This document shows positions 7,381-15,688 of a DNA stretch of 64,000 bases, in pieces. Each line of letters begins with the position of its first letter. Position 1 is the first letter of the stretch. The translations under genes were made by a program, and so were the position numbers. This DNA comes from Myxococcus eversor. Lineage in GTDB: Bacteria; Myxococcota; Myxococcia; Myxococcales; Myxococcaceae. Where the stretch lies: NCBI RefSeq assembly GCF_010894455.1, contig NZ_JAAIXY010000007.1, forward strand, positions 372,001 to 436,000, written 5' to 3'. The notes under the pieces are model-generated. The model saw nothing but the letters and a program-made list of their open reading frames with translations, ran no database searches and was not told the origin of the DNA.

Positions 7381-9513
7381 TCACTTCACGTCGCTGCCCG
7401 GCGGGACGTTGCCAGGGTCCAACAACGACAGGTCCTTGCCGCCGGGGCCCGCCGTCAGGAGCATCCCCTTCGACTCGATGCCCTTCAGGCTGCGCGGCTT
7501 CAGGTTCGCGACGACCACCACGTTGCGACCGACGAGCGACTCGGGAGCGAACGCCTCGGCGATTCCGGAGACGATGGTGCGCGGACCGCTCGCCTCACCC
7601 ACGTCGACCGTGAGCTTGAGCAGTTTGTCCGCCTTGGCGACCTTCTCCGCCGCCAGCACCTTGCCCGACTTGAGCACCACCTTGGCGAAGTCCGCGTACT
7701 CAATCTCCCCCGAGCCGGCGGCCTCCGTGGCCCCCGCACCCGAGGTCGCCTGCGTGACAGGCGCGGGCTCGGCCGGCTTCTTCTCGGCCTTCTTCTCCTT
7801 GCTCGCGCCTTCGGCCTTCTTCGCCTCGGGAGCCGGCACGGCGGCGACGGCCCCCGGCGGCTCCACGATGATGGCGTTGACGCGGTCCTCTTCGAGTCGG
7901 GGCAACAGCGGCTCCGGGGTGCCGATGGGGCGGCTGCGATCCAACAGCGGGTACTTCGCCCCCTCCAGCGCCTTGAAGGTGAGCGGCTCGGCGCCGAGCT
8001 GCGCGAACAGCTTCTCCGACAACCGAGGCGTCACCGGCGCCAGCAGCGCGCCCAGCAGGTACACCACGTCGGCGGCGTCGGACAGGTCCGCACGCGCGAC
8101 CTCCGCGTCCTTCTTCACCTGGGCCCACGGCGCCGACGTCTGCACGAAGGCATTCGCCGCGGAGGCGATGTCCGTGATGACGCGGATGGCGTTGCGGTAC
8201 TCCAGCTTCTCGAAGGCCTCGCGAACCTCGGGGATGCGGGCGAGCACGGACTCCACCAGCGCGCGGCCCGGACCCTCGGACCGACCCGGCGCCAGCTTTC
8301 CGCCCAGCGGCCCGGCCAGCAGCGACAGCGCGCGGTTGGCCAGGTTGCCCACGTTGTTCACCAGCTCCCCATTCACCCGAAGACGGAAGTCCTTGAGGTT
8401 GAGGTCCAGGTCCTCCACGCCCGCGCCCAGGTTGGCCGCGTAGAAGTAGCGCAGGTAGCTGGGGTCCAGTTGGTTGAGGTAGTCGCGCACCGGCACCATG
8501 GTGCCGCGGCTCTTCGACATCTTCTCCCCGTTCACCGTGAGGTGGCCGTGGACCTTGATTTCGCTCGGGATGTGCAGCCCCGCCACGTCCAGCACCGCGG
8601 GCCAGAAGAGCGCGTGGAAGTAGACGATGTCCTTGCCGATGAAGTGGACGATGCGTGCGCCGCTGTCCTTGGCCCAGTAGTCCAGCGCGCTCTTCGCCTT
8701 GCCCGTCTCCTTCGCCCACTTCTCCGTCGTGGCGATGTAGCCGATGGGCGCATCCAGCCAGACGTAGAAGTACTTGTCCGTCTCGCCCGGAATCGCGAAG
8801 CCGAAGTACGGGCCGTCGCGGCTGATGTCCCAGTCCGCCAGCCCCTTCTCGAAGAAGCCTTGCAACTGAGCGGCGAGGCCGGGGTGGATGAAGCCGGGCT
8901 TGCGCAGCAGCTCCTGCAGGAAGTCGGCGTGGCGGGAGAGCTTGAAGAACAGGTGCTCGGACGATTTGCGCACCGGCGGGGTTCCACACAGGGAACAGCG
9001 CGGGTCGATGAGGTCCGTGGGGCTGTACGCCTTGCCACACTTCTCGCAGGCGTCGCCGTACTGGTCCGGCGACTTGCAGTTGGGACAGGTGCCCTTGATG
9101 AAGCGGTCCGGCAGGAAGCGACGGTCCTTCTCGCAGTACGCCTGTTCGACGTCCTTGCGCTCGATGTCGCCCTTCTCCTTCAACCGCCCGTAGATGAGCT
9201 CCGCGTACTGACGGTTCTCCGGCGAGTTGGTGGAGTGGAAGTAGTCGAAGCGGACATCCAGGTCCTGGAAGTCCTTCTGATGCTCATCCTGGAACCGGGC
9301 GATGAAGTCCTCGGGCTTGAGGCCCTGCTTCGCCGCGTTGAGTTCGATGGGTGTGCCGTGCGTGTCGTCAGCACAGAAGTAGACGACGTCCTTGCCGCTG
9401 GAGCGGAGGAAACGGACGTAGATATCGGTCTGGATGTACTCGACGGCGTGCCCGATGTGGAGGGGGCCGTTCGCGTACGGAAGTGCACTGGTGACGAGGA
9501 TTCTCTCCGCCAT
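7381..9513 (-). CDS. metG: Methionyl-tRNA synthetase
   Basis: A 710-residue class I synthetase that charges initiator and elongator tRNA-Met. The N-terminal Rossmann domain carries the HIGH motif in YANGPLHIGH (residues 13-22). A zinc-knuckle insert has the Cys pairs CPNC, CEKC and CSLC (about 141-180). The KMSKS loop is intact (KMSKSRGTM, about 331). An anticodon-binding helical domain follows, then an acidic/Lys-Ala-Pro linker (about 550-590), and a C-terminal EMAPII-like tRNA-binding OB fold (about 600-700, YADFAKVVLKSGKV and GIESKGMLL). This matches E. coli-type MetG with the dimerising C-terminal domain. The ATG at 9513 is the only sensible start. Confidence 0.97.
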   Translation of the reverse strand: MAERILVTSALPYANGPLHIGHAVEYIQTDIYVRFLRSSGKDVVYFCADDTHGTPIELNAAKQGLKPEDFIARFQDEHQKDFQDLDVRFDYFHSTNSPENRQYAELIYGRLKEKGDIERKDVEQAYCEKDRRFLPDRFIKGTCPNCKSPDQYGDACEKCGKAYSPTDLIDPRCSLCGTPPVRKSSEHLFFKLSRHADFLQELLRKPGFIHPGLAAQLQGFFEKGLADWDISRDGPYFGFAIPGETDKYFYVWLDAPIGYIATTEKWAKETGKAKSALDYWAKDSGARIVHFIGKDIVYFHALFWPAVLDVAGLHIPSEIKVHGHLTVNGEKMSKSRGTMVPVRDYLNQLDPSYLRYFYAANLGAGVEDLDLNLKDFRLRVNGELVNNVGNLANRALSLLAGPLGGKLAPGRSEGPGRALVESVLARIPEVREAFEKLEYRNAIRVITDIASAANAFVQTSAPWAQVKKDAEVARADLSDAADVVYLLGALLAPVTPRLSEKLFAQLGAEPLTFKALEGAKYPLLDRSRPIGTPEPLLPRLEEDRVNAIIVEPPGAVAAVPAPEAKKAEGASKEKKAEKKPAEPAPVTQATSGAGATEAAGSGEIEYADFAKVVLKSGKVLAAEKVAKADKLLKLTVDVGEASGPRTIVSGIAEAFAPESLVGRNVVVVANLKPRSLKGIESKGMLLTAGPGGKDLSLLDPGNVPPGSDVK

Positions 9514-9628
9514 GGACTCTCCTGGGGGCGGCGGACATTAGCCGCTCGGTGGGCCGAGGTCATCGACGGCGTGGGGGCCGCGAGCACGAATGCAACGCGG
9601 TGCCGGGAATGTTATCGACCCGAAACGC

Positions 9629-10435
9629 ATGTGCACCATCATCATCCTTCGCCAGGTCCATCCTGAGTGGCCGCTGGTGCTCGCGGCCAACCGGGACGAA
9701 CTCCTCGCTCGTCCCGCGACGGGCCCACAAGTCCTGCTCGAGTCTCCCCGGACCGTGGGGGGACGTGATGTGGAGCGCGGCGGGACGTGGATGGGGGTTA
9801 CTAACGAGGGCCTCTTCGTGGGCCTGACGAACCAGCGTGGCGGGCAAGCAGGAGGCCCGGCTCCCCGCTCGAGGGGAGAGGTGGTGCTCCAGGCCCTCGC
9901 CGCCGGCACCGTCGAGGGCGTCGAGCGCTACCTCGACACCCTCTCGGGCAAGGACTTCCTCCCCTTCAACCTCCTGTATGGCGACGCCCGGACACTTCGG
10001 GTGGCCTATGGCCGGCCCGGACAGTCAGGGCTTCGACGCGAGGATGTCCCGCCGGGCATCCATGTCCTGCCCAACGACGTGCTCGACTCGACGGAGCTGC
10101 CCAAGGTCCAGCGCGCGAAGACGCTCGCCACGAAACTCGTGCTCCAGCCCTGGCCCCGGTTCGAGGAAGGCCTGAAGGCCCTGCTGGCGGACGAGGCGCT
10201 TCCTCCCCTGGAGTCCTTGCCCGCACAGCTCTCAGGCGAGTCGTTCCCACCGGACTTCCGCCAGCGGCTCCAGGCGCTGTGCATCCACACGCCGGCCTAT
10301 GGCACGCGCTCCTCGGCCATCGTCGCCCTCGCCCCCGGGCGCGTGGGGCACTACCTGACGTCGGAGACGCGCCCCTGTGAGGGCCCCTGGCAGGACGTCA
10401 CTGCGATGCTTGAGACGCCGCGTCCCCCCGCCTGA
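9629..10435 (+). CDS. NRDE family (TANGO2-like) protein
   Basis: A 268-residue protein that starts MCTIIIL and carries the signature AANRDELLARP, followed by GGRDVERGGTWMGV, the hallmark of the NRDE/TANGO2 family. The Cys at position 2 suggests an N-terminal nucleophile hydrolase after removal of Met, by analogy with the fold; the bacterial substrate is unknown. In animals the homologue affects haem handling and Golgi organisation. The start at ATG 9629 was chosen because the family begins exactly MCT. It is divergent from metG, with a 115-base gap, and its end overlaps the next, convergent gene by 38 bases. Confidence 0.85.
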   Translation: MCTIIILRQVHPEWPLVLAANRDELLARPATGPQVLLESPRTVGGRDVERGGTWMGVTNEGLFVGLTNQRGGQAGGPAPRSRGEVVLQALAAGTVEGVERYLDTLSGKDFLPFNLLYGDARTLRVAYGRPGQSGLRREDVPPGIHVLPNDVLDSTELPKVQRAKTLATKLVLQPWPRFEEGLKALLADEALPPLESLPAQLSGESFPPDFRQRLQALCIHTPAYGTRSSAIVALAPGRVGHYLTSETRPCEGPWQDVTAMLETPRPPA

Positions 10436-10955
10436 ACCCCGCCTGTCCCGTCTCCAGTCGCGACAGCAGGGCGGACAACAGGGCCCACAACCGGGGCTCC
10501 TTCAAGAGCCCGGGAGCCCGCAGCGAGCGGTGCAGCGCCACGAAGTCCCGCGCCACCTCCGGGTCGTCGAGCACCGCGCCGCCCCCGAGCAGCAGCTCCT
10601 CCGCGGGAGGCTCGCCTTCCACCTCCTGCACCGCCTGGCCCGAGGGGGCAGTGCCCTTCAGGTAGGCGACCGGCACCAGCATTCCGCAGGACACCCCGGG
10701 CCGCCCGCCCTCGCCGCGCAGCGCGTGAATCTCGCCCGGAGGAATGACGACCAGGCTCCCGGGCGGCGCCACCAGATTCGCGCCCCCACATGACACCTGC
10801 TGGACATGTCCGGCATCCAGGGTGAGCTGAAGCTCGTCATGGACGTGCAGTGCCTGCGAGGTCGCTCGACCGCTCACCCGGTACAGCACCAGCCCTGGAT
10901 ACGCCGCCGGGCGCCAGACCTGCGCCGTCGCATATCCCTCCCACTCCGTCACCAT
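10398..10955 (-). CDS. AraC-type ligand-binding domain protein lacking the HTH
   Basis: A 185-residue protein that looks like the cupin sensor half of an AraC regulator: YPGLVLYRVSGR, ALHVHDELQLTL (the His-Asp-Glu loop), PPGSLVVIPPGEIHAL and GMLVPVAYL. In the family two helix-turn-helix motifs follow at about residue 180, but here the frame ends (DAASQASQ) at 10398. No HTH sequence is seen in another frame, and the place where it should lie is occupied by the convergent NRDE gene. It is therefore either a free-standing sensor or a truncated remnant. The ATG at 10955 has a GGGAGCAGGG upstream; a GTG at 10991 is possible. Confidence 0.6.
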   Translation of the reverse strand: MVTEWEGYATAQVWRPAAYPGLVLYRVSGRATSQALHVHDELQLTLDAGHVQQVSCGGANLVAPPGSLVVIPPGEIHALRGEGGRPGVSCGMLVPVAYLKGTAPSGQAVQEVEGEPPAEELLLGGGAVLDDPEVARDFVALHRSLRAPGLLKEPRLWALLSALLSRLETGQAGFRRGDAASQASQ

Positions 10956-11069
10956 GTGCCCTGCTCCCGCCCCGTCACGCACGGGTGACACGAAAGCTAG
11001 ACGCGACGAAGGCCCCTCACACGTGGCCGCGAGGTCATGGGTCGATGTCCGCTCGCGGGCAGTGTCGCC

Positions 11070-11534
11070 TCAGCGCGGCGCGACGGGCGCGGGCTCGCCC
11101 ACCAGGACGCGTGCACGGCCGTCCATGGTGAGTGTCACCTCTTCCACCGTGGTGAAGCCCCCCGTGCCACGCGCCAGTTCGGCCAGGTGCCGCATCCACG
11201 GGTTGTAGGGCATGCCGTTGTCGGAGCAGCAGGGCACCACGGCGAAGGGCAGGCCATGCCGGGCCGCGTACTCGATGATGATGCGCGTGGCCCCGTCGGG
11301 GTGCATGCCCACCACCAGCTCCGCGTCGCACGGCTCCTCCAGCGTGAAGATGCGCTGGGCGTACGTCACCGGCAGGTGCTTGTGGCGCAGGTCGAAGGTG
11401 GTGACGGCCCGGCCGCGCCGGGTCAGCGCCTCGTTGAGACGCCCCTGCCCGCCCGCGACGTCGAAGACGCGAGGGGCCACGAAGCGCGACACGATGAAGT
11501 CCGCGAAGAGGTCGAAACGACGCTTGTCCGCCAT
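11070..11534 (-). CDS. Methyltransferase-fold protein, small
   Basis: A 154-residue cytosolic protein. Residues 20-50 (RVFDVAGGQGRLNEAL and then VTTFDLRHK) match the SAM-binding glycine loop and the acidic end of the second strand of a class I methyltransferase. The segments AELVVGMHPDGATRIIIEYA and FAVVPCCSDN fit strands 4 and 5; similar segments occur in a family of putative RNA or protein methyltransferases (methyltransf_25/DUF-type). It is shorter than usual enzymes, which have about 200 residues. No substrate can be proposed. It lies between the AraC-like gene and holA, all on the minus strand. Confidence 0.55.
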   Translation of the reverse strand: MADKRRFDLFADFIVSRFVAPRVFDVAGGQGRLNEALTRRGRAVTTFDLRHKHLPVTYAQRIFTLEEPCDAELVVGMHPDGATRIIIEYAARHGLPFAVVPCCSDNGMPYNPWMRHLAELARGTGGFTTVEEVTLTMDGRARVLVGEPAPVAPR

Positions 11535-11594
11535 ACGCGGCCTCCTCTACCCGAGCCGGACTCCAAGTGCACGTCCCCGTCGCCCGCCTGCCCC

Positions 11595-12914
11595 TCAGAC
11601 GCCGAGGCACACCGTGGCCAGCAGCCGCTCGATGACGAGCCGACCGTTGCCGGAGGACTTGAGGGACAGGTCCGCCTCCGCGCACGCCACCAGCGAGCCC
11701 AACAGCTCCTTGCGCTCATAGCCCGCGGCGGCCTTCATGCTGAAGGTGAGCGCCCAGGCGTTGGGCATCTTGCGCCGCGTGCCCTTCAGCTCCACCTCCA
11801 GCTTGGGGAACACCCGGGCCTCCACGTCCTTCGCGGAGCGCGGCGGAGTGCCCCCCGCGTAGCGGAACATCCACTCGTGGGCCTCCAGCAGGCCGCGCAC
11901 GATGGAGGCCACCGCGCCCAGCAACTGGAGCGCATGCGTGCCCTGCCCCATCGCGTCCTCGGCGTAGGTGAGCGCGCCACGGAAGTCCCGCTTCTGGAGC
12001 GCCTCGGACAGCTCGAAGAACTCCTCCTCGCGAGCGTGGTGCACCAGCGACACGACGTCGGAGCGCGCGATGGCCGGCCCCTCCGAGTACGTGGCCAGCT
12101 TCTCCAGCTCCGACTGCAAGAGGCGGATGTTGCCGCCGACGCGCTCCTTGAGTTCCTCCAGCGCGCCGGGCCCGAGCTTCTTCTTGAAGGGCGCCAGGAA
12201 CTCCGTGGAGATGGCGGAGAGGTCCAGGTCCTTGTGGCGCGCGGCCACCTTGCGCTCGACGACGTGGCCCTTGTCCTGCGCCAGCTTCACCAGCGGATTC
12301 TTCGCGTCCACTTCCGTGGCCGCCATCACCAGCGAGTGTCCCGCGGGGACGCCCTTCTGGATGAGGTCCATCAGCACCGTGGCGTCACCCTCCGGCGCGG
12401 TGATGCGCTCCTCCTTGCAGAAGGCGGCGGCCTCCTTGAGGAAGGCGACGTCCGCCTCGGCCAGGTCGACGTTCAGCTCTTCCTTCCACTGCTCCACCGA
12501 CGGTGCACCCGACGCGGACGGGTCCAACTTGTCCACGCCCCACCCCGCGCGCGCGGCCAGCGCCAGCAATCGCCGGGCGCCTTCCTTGCGCTTGCCCGCC
12601 TTCCACGCCTCGCGAGCCTTGGCCAGTGGATCTCCCCGGCCCTTCTTGGGCGCGAGGAACTCCGGGTCCCTCACCACGACGACCTTGCGCCCGGGGAACA
12701 GCGGCATGGTGGCCAGCTCCTGCGCCACCTCGCGCGGGCTGCCCGCGTCCAGCATCACCAGGTTGAGCCCCACCGCGGCGTCGGGGACCAGCAGCTTGAC
12801 CAGCTCGTCGGCGCCCTTGCGGACCAGGTACTCCTCGCCCCACAGCAGGTAGAGCGGAGAGACCTTCCCGGCCTTCACGCCCGCGAGCACGTCCTCCAGC
12901 AGGTCCTTGCTCAT
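11595..12914 (-). CDS. holA: DNA polymerase III subunit delta
   Basis: A 439-residue clamp-loader subunit that opens the beta sliding clamp. It starts with a HolA-type N-terminus (PLYLLWGEEYLVRKGADEL), has MPLFPGRKVVVVRDPEFL at about 70-87, and continues with HSLVMAATEVDAKNPLVKL, GNIRLLQSELEKLATY and the C-terminal helical domain. It is about 100 residues longer than typical delta (about 340): residues about 88-185 are an extra Lys/Ala/Glu-rich helical segment inserted after the DPEFL strand. The ATG overlaps the stop of holB (ATGA), so both clamp-loader genes are translated together. Confidence 0.9.
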   Translation of the reverse strand: MSKDLLEDVLAGVKAGKVSPLYLLWGEEYLVRKGADELVKLLVPDAAVGLNLVMLDAGSPREVAQELATMPLFPGRKVVVVRDPEFLAPKKGRGDPLAKAREAWKAGKRKEGARRLLALAARAGWGVDKLDPSASGAPSVEQWKEELNVDLAEADVAFLKEAAAFCKEERITAPEGDATVLMDLIQKGVPAGHSLVMAATEVDAKNPLVKLAQDKGHVVERKVAARHKDLDLSAISTEFLAPFKKKLGPGALEELKERVGGNIRLLQSELEKLATYSEGPAIARSDVVSLVHHAREEEFFELSEALQKRDFRGALTYAEDAMGQGTHALQLLGAVASIVRGLLEAHEWMFRYAGGTPPRSAKDVEARVFPKLEVELKGTRRKMPNAWALTFSMKAAAGYERKELLGSLVACAEADLSLKSSGNGRLVIERLLATVCLGV

Positions 12915-13945
12915 CGCACGGTCTCCGTGAACAGGTCGATGAGCATGCGCTCCAGTTGCAGCCGGGGTGCGCCATTGCGCGCCACCGCCGCGCGAGCCGC
13001 CTCCAGCAGCGAGTGACGCCGATGCAGCCACGCATCGGAGATGCGCGAGGCCACGTCCACCGCCAGCGCGCGCAAGTCCCGGTTCGCCAGCGAGTCCTCG
13101 CGGCCGGCCCTCACCAGCGCCACGTCGCGCGTCCACAGCACGAGCAACTCCAGCGTCGCCTCCGCGTCCTCGCGCGAGCCGCCGTGCTCGTCGGCGAAGC
13201 GCAACAGGCCCACCGCGTCCTCGCCTCGCAGGGACTCGAAGGCGGTGACGACGTCCTTGCGCCGCGCCAGCGCCTCCACGTCCAGCGCCAGCGCGCGGCC
13301 CAGGCTGCCACCGGCCATGATGGCCGCGAGCTGGGCGGTGTCCGCGTCCAGCTTTCGCACGGTGCGCACGCGCTCGGCGACCAGCTCCACGGAGAGCGGG
13401 CCGAAGTGCACCTTGCTGCACCGGCTGCGAATGGTGGGCAGCAGCTTGTCCACCGCGTTGGCCACCAGCACCAGCGTGGTCTCCGAAGGCGGCTCCTCCA
13501 GCGTCTTGAGGAACGCGTTCTGCGCCTGCACGTTCATCGCCTGCGCGGAGATGATGATGGCCACCTTGCGGCGGGACTCCAGGCCGCGCAGGGCCAGCCG
13601 CTCCTGGAGGTTGCGGATCTGCTCCACGCGCAACTCACGACTCGGCGTCCCCGTGAAGTCCGAGCGTCCCGCCAGTCCGCGAGACACGCGTTCATCGTCC
13701 GGCATCACCCAGGTGACGTCGGGATGGAGGCCCTTGGCCACCCGCACGCAGCTGGCGCAGGCGCCACAGCCCACGTCCGGCTGCTCGGGGCAGGTCAGTG
13801 CCTGGGCGAGCCCCACGGCCGCCAGCTCCTTGCCCACCCCCTCCGGCCCAGCGAAGAGATACGCATGGTGCACCGCACCACCGCGAAGTGCCGCCTGAAG
13901 TGAATCAATCGCGCGGGGCTGTCCCAGCACCGATGCGAGCGTCAT
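12911..13945 (-). CDS. holB: DNA polymerase III subunit delta'
   Basis: A 344-residue AAA+ clamp-loader subunit. Visible features: N-terminal VLGQPRAIDSLQAAL, a P-loop-like GPEGVGKE (residues about 32-39), a zinc-binding Cys cluster (CPEQPDVGCGACASC, about 51-65), the Walker-B-region KTLEEPP (about 140), and the SRC-type motif RSRCSKVHF (about 170). The P loop is near-consensus, unlike some delta' proteins that have lost it. It forms a two-gene operon with holA through a four-base overlap. Its start codon sits back to back with the next, divergent gene. Confidence 0.93.
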   Translation of the reverse strand: MTLASVLGQPRAIDSLQAALRGGAVHHAYLFAGPEGVGKELAAVGLAQALTCPEQPDVGCGACASCVRVAKGLHPDVTWVMPDDERVSRGLAGRSDFTGTPSRELRVEQIRNLQERLALRGLESRRKVAIIISAQAMNVQAQNAFLKTLEEPPSETTLVLVANAVDKLLPTIRSRCSKVHFGPLSVELVAERVRTVRKLDADTAQLAAIMAGGSLGRALALDVEALARRKDVVTAFESLRGEDAVGLLRFADEHGGSREDAEATLELLVLWTRDVALVRAGREDSLANRDLRALAVDVASRISDAWLHRRHSLLEAARAAVARNGAPRLQLERMLIDLFTETVR

Positions 13946-13988
13946 GGCGCGTGTATCCCTGCTTGCGCGCCACGCGTCAACCGCTGCC

Positions 13989-14018
13989 TTGACCCCTCGG
14001 GCGAGCGCGGGTCAGAGT
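13989..14018 (+). promoter_or_regulatory. Promoter for the MscS-cNMP gene
   Basis: A -35 element TTGACC (13989-13994) and a -10 element CAGAGT (14013-14018) are separated by 18 bases. The predicted start of transcription is only a few bases before the TTG codon at 14028. The same pair of hexamers, 17 apart, precedes the M28 peptidase gene (54455-54483). Confidence 0.5.
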
Positions 14019-14027
14019 CGGGGGCCC

Positions 14028-15521
14028 TTGCTGCCTTTTCTCCAGAGCAATCTGTCGCTGGCCGCGGGTGCGCTGCTGGTCCTGGTCCTCCTCGGGACGC
14101 GGGCGACGAGCCAGGACCCGGACTTGAAGCGGGACTTGACCGGCGCCCTGCGGCTCCTGGTGATGTTCCTGATGCTCCGGGTCACCGCCTGGGCCCTGCC
14201 GCACACGACGCCCCCGGGGCCGCTCAAGGCGCTCCAGGTGGCGTGGATGCTGACGTTCGCCTTCGGCGTCATCCGCGCGAGCGTGGGCTTCGGCCTGAAG
14301 CTCGTCCGGCTGCGCTCATCGTCCGTGGTGACGCCGAAGATTCTTCGCAACGTCATCGACTTCCTGCTCTACACGCTGGCCGCCGTCCCCATCTTCCAGA
14401 CGCAGTTGGACCTGGACCTGACGGGGCTCGTCGCCACGTCCGCGGTGCTGTCGGTCGTCATCGGCCTCGCGCTCCAGGAGACGCTGGGCAACCTCTTCGC
14501 GGGACTGTCGCTCCAGCTCGACAAGCCCTTCGAGGTGGGCGACTTCATCCGCATCGGCGAGCACACCGGGCGCGTGGCGCAGGTGAACTGGCGCTCCATC
14601 CGAATCATGACGTTCCGCCGCGAGCTGGTGACGCTGCCCAACTCGATGGTGGCCAAGGAGCAGCTCAAGACGTTCTCCCAGGACCGGGAGCCGGTGGGCG
14701 TGGACACGCAGGTGCGGGCCTCCTACGACACGCCGCCCAACGTGATGAAGGCGGCCCTGCTGGACGTGGCGCGCGCGATTCCTCAAGTCCTGGTGGACCC
14801 CGCGCCCTTCGCCCGCACGCTCGCGTTCGACGAGGCGTCCGTCCGCTACATGCTCCGCTTCTTCGTGAACGACTTCTCGCTCGCGGACGCGGTGACGGCG
14901 GAGGTCCACACCCGACTGTGGTACCGGCTGCGACGCGACGGCGTGGAGGCGCCCGTGCCCCACCGCGTGCTGCGCATCCGCGAGGACGTGCCCAAGCCGG
15001 AGTTGCCCGCGCACACGGTGCTGAGCCTGCTGCGCGCGGTGGACCTCTTCCAGCCGCTGGCGGACGCCGACCTGGAGCGACTGGGCCAGGAGGTCCACGT
15101 GAGGCGCTTCGGCCGGGACGAGCACGTCATCCAGGAGGGAGACGACGGCCGCACCTTCTACCTGGTGGCCTCGGGCAAGGTGAGCGTGCGCGCGGGCAAG
15201 ACGCAGGCGGAGGTCGCCCAACTGGGTCGGGGCGACTACTTCGGAGAGATGTCGCTGCTCACCGGAGAGAAGCGCGCGGCCACCATCGTCGCCCTGGAAG
15301 ACTCGCTGCTGCTCGAGGTGGACCGGCCGACCTTCGCGCGGCTGTTCGCCGAACACCCGGGCCTGGCCCGCCAGCTCTCCGCCATCCTCGCGCAACGGCG
15401 CACCCAGCTCCGGGCCGTCGCGCAGGCCAGCGGCGCCAGCTCGGACCCCATCCCCGCCGAAGTGGGACGAATCCTGGGTCGGCTGCGCCAGATCTTCGGG
15501 CTCAGCGCGTCGCACGAATAG
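14028..15521 (+). CDS. MscS-type mechanosensitive channel with cyclic-nucleotide-binding domain
   Basis: A 497-residue inner-membrane protein. Three to four hydrophobic spans (about 5-25, 45-65, 75-95, 110-130) lead to the MscS pore helix and beta domain: TSAVLSVVIGLALQETLGN, then PFEVGDFIRIGEHTGRV and the VTLPNSMVAKE strand. From about residue 340 a cNMP-binding domain follows (LFQPLADADLERL, VIQEGDDGRTFYLVASGKV, GRGDYFGEMSLLTGEKRAAT), with the phosphate-binding cassette GEMSLLTGEKRAA close to consensus. Gating by both tension and a cyclic nucleotide is inferred. The TTG start at 14028 is preferred because a promoter lies between it and an upstream ATG at 13944, which would overlap the holB start. 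Confidence 0.85.
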   Translation: MLPFLQSNLSLAAGALLVLVLLGTRATSQDPDLKRDLTGALRLLVMFLMLRVTAWALPHTTPPGPLKALQVAWMLTFAFGVIRASVGFGLKLVRLRSSSVVTPKILRNVIDFLLYTLAAVPIFQTQLDLDLTGLVATSAVLSVVIGLALQETLGNLFAGLSLQLDKPFEVGDFIRIGEHTGRVAQVNWRSIRIMTFRRELVTLPNSMVAKEQLKTFSQDREPVGVDTQVRASYDTPPNVMKAALLDVARAIPQVLVDPAPFARTLAFDEASVRYMLRFFVNDFSLADAVTAEVHTRLWYRLRRDGVEAPVPHRVLRIREDVPKPELPAHTVLSLLRAVDLFQPLADADLERLGQEVHVRRFGRDEHVIQEGDDGRTFYLVASGKVSVRAGKTQAEVAQLGRGDYFGEMSLLTGEKRAATIVALEDSLLLEVDRPTFARLFAEHPGLARQLSAILAQRRTQLRAVAQASGASSDPIPAEVGRILGRLRQIFGLSASHE

Positions 15522-15632
15522 CCCCTGAGTCTCTCGCCCCAAGGGGCCATTTCCGCCCCGGTTGGGCCCGCCTGCCCTACCCACCAGGGGGTCCATTTCA
15601 AGGCGCTCGCGAGGCCCTCCCCGTCAGAGGGA

Positions 15633-15655
15633 ATGTCAGACCCCTCCGGTAGTAT
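15633..15655 (+). promoter_or_regulatory. RecA-NDp/PafBC-like DNA-damage promoter
   Basis: The nine bases ATGTCAGAC, a spacer of exactly eight, and TAGTAT (15650-15655) match the mycobacterial RecA-NDp consensus tTGTCRGtg-N8-TAnnnT, which is bound by the WYL regulator PafBC and drives LexA-independent damage response. An inverted repeat (CCGGTAG 15646-15652, CTACCGG 15669-15675) overlaps its -10. The match is seen by eye; whether a PafBC-like regulator exists in this organism is not shown. Confidence 0.5.
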
Positions 15656-15688
15656 CTCTTCATTCCCGCTACCGGAAAGGAAGTCGAC

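Noticed and set aside
13944..14027. ATG 13944 as the start of the MscS gene
   Set aside because: It would overlap the divergent holB start codon, and a promoter with both hexamers lies between it and the TTG at 14028.
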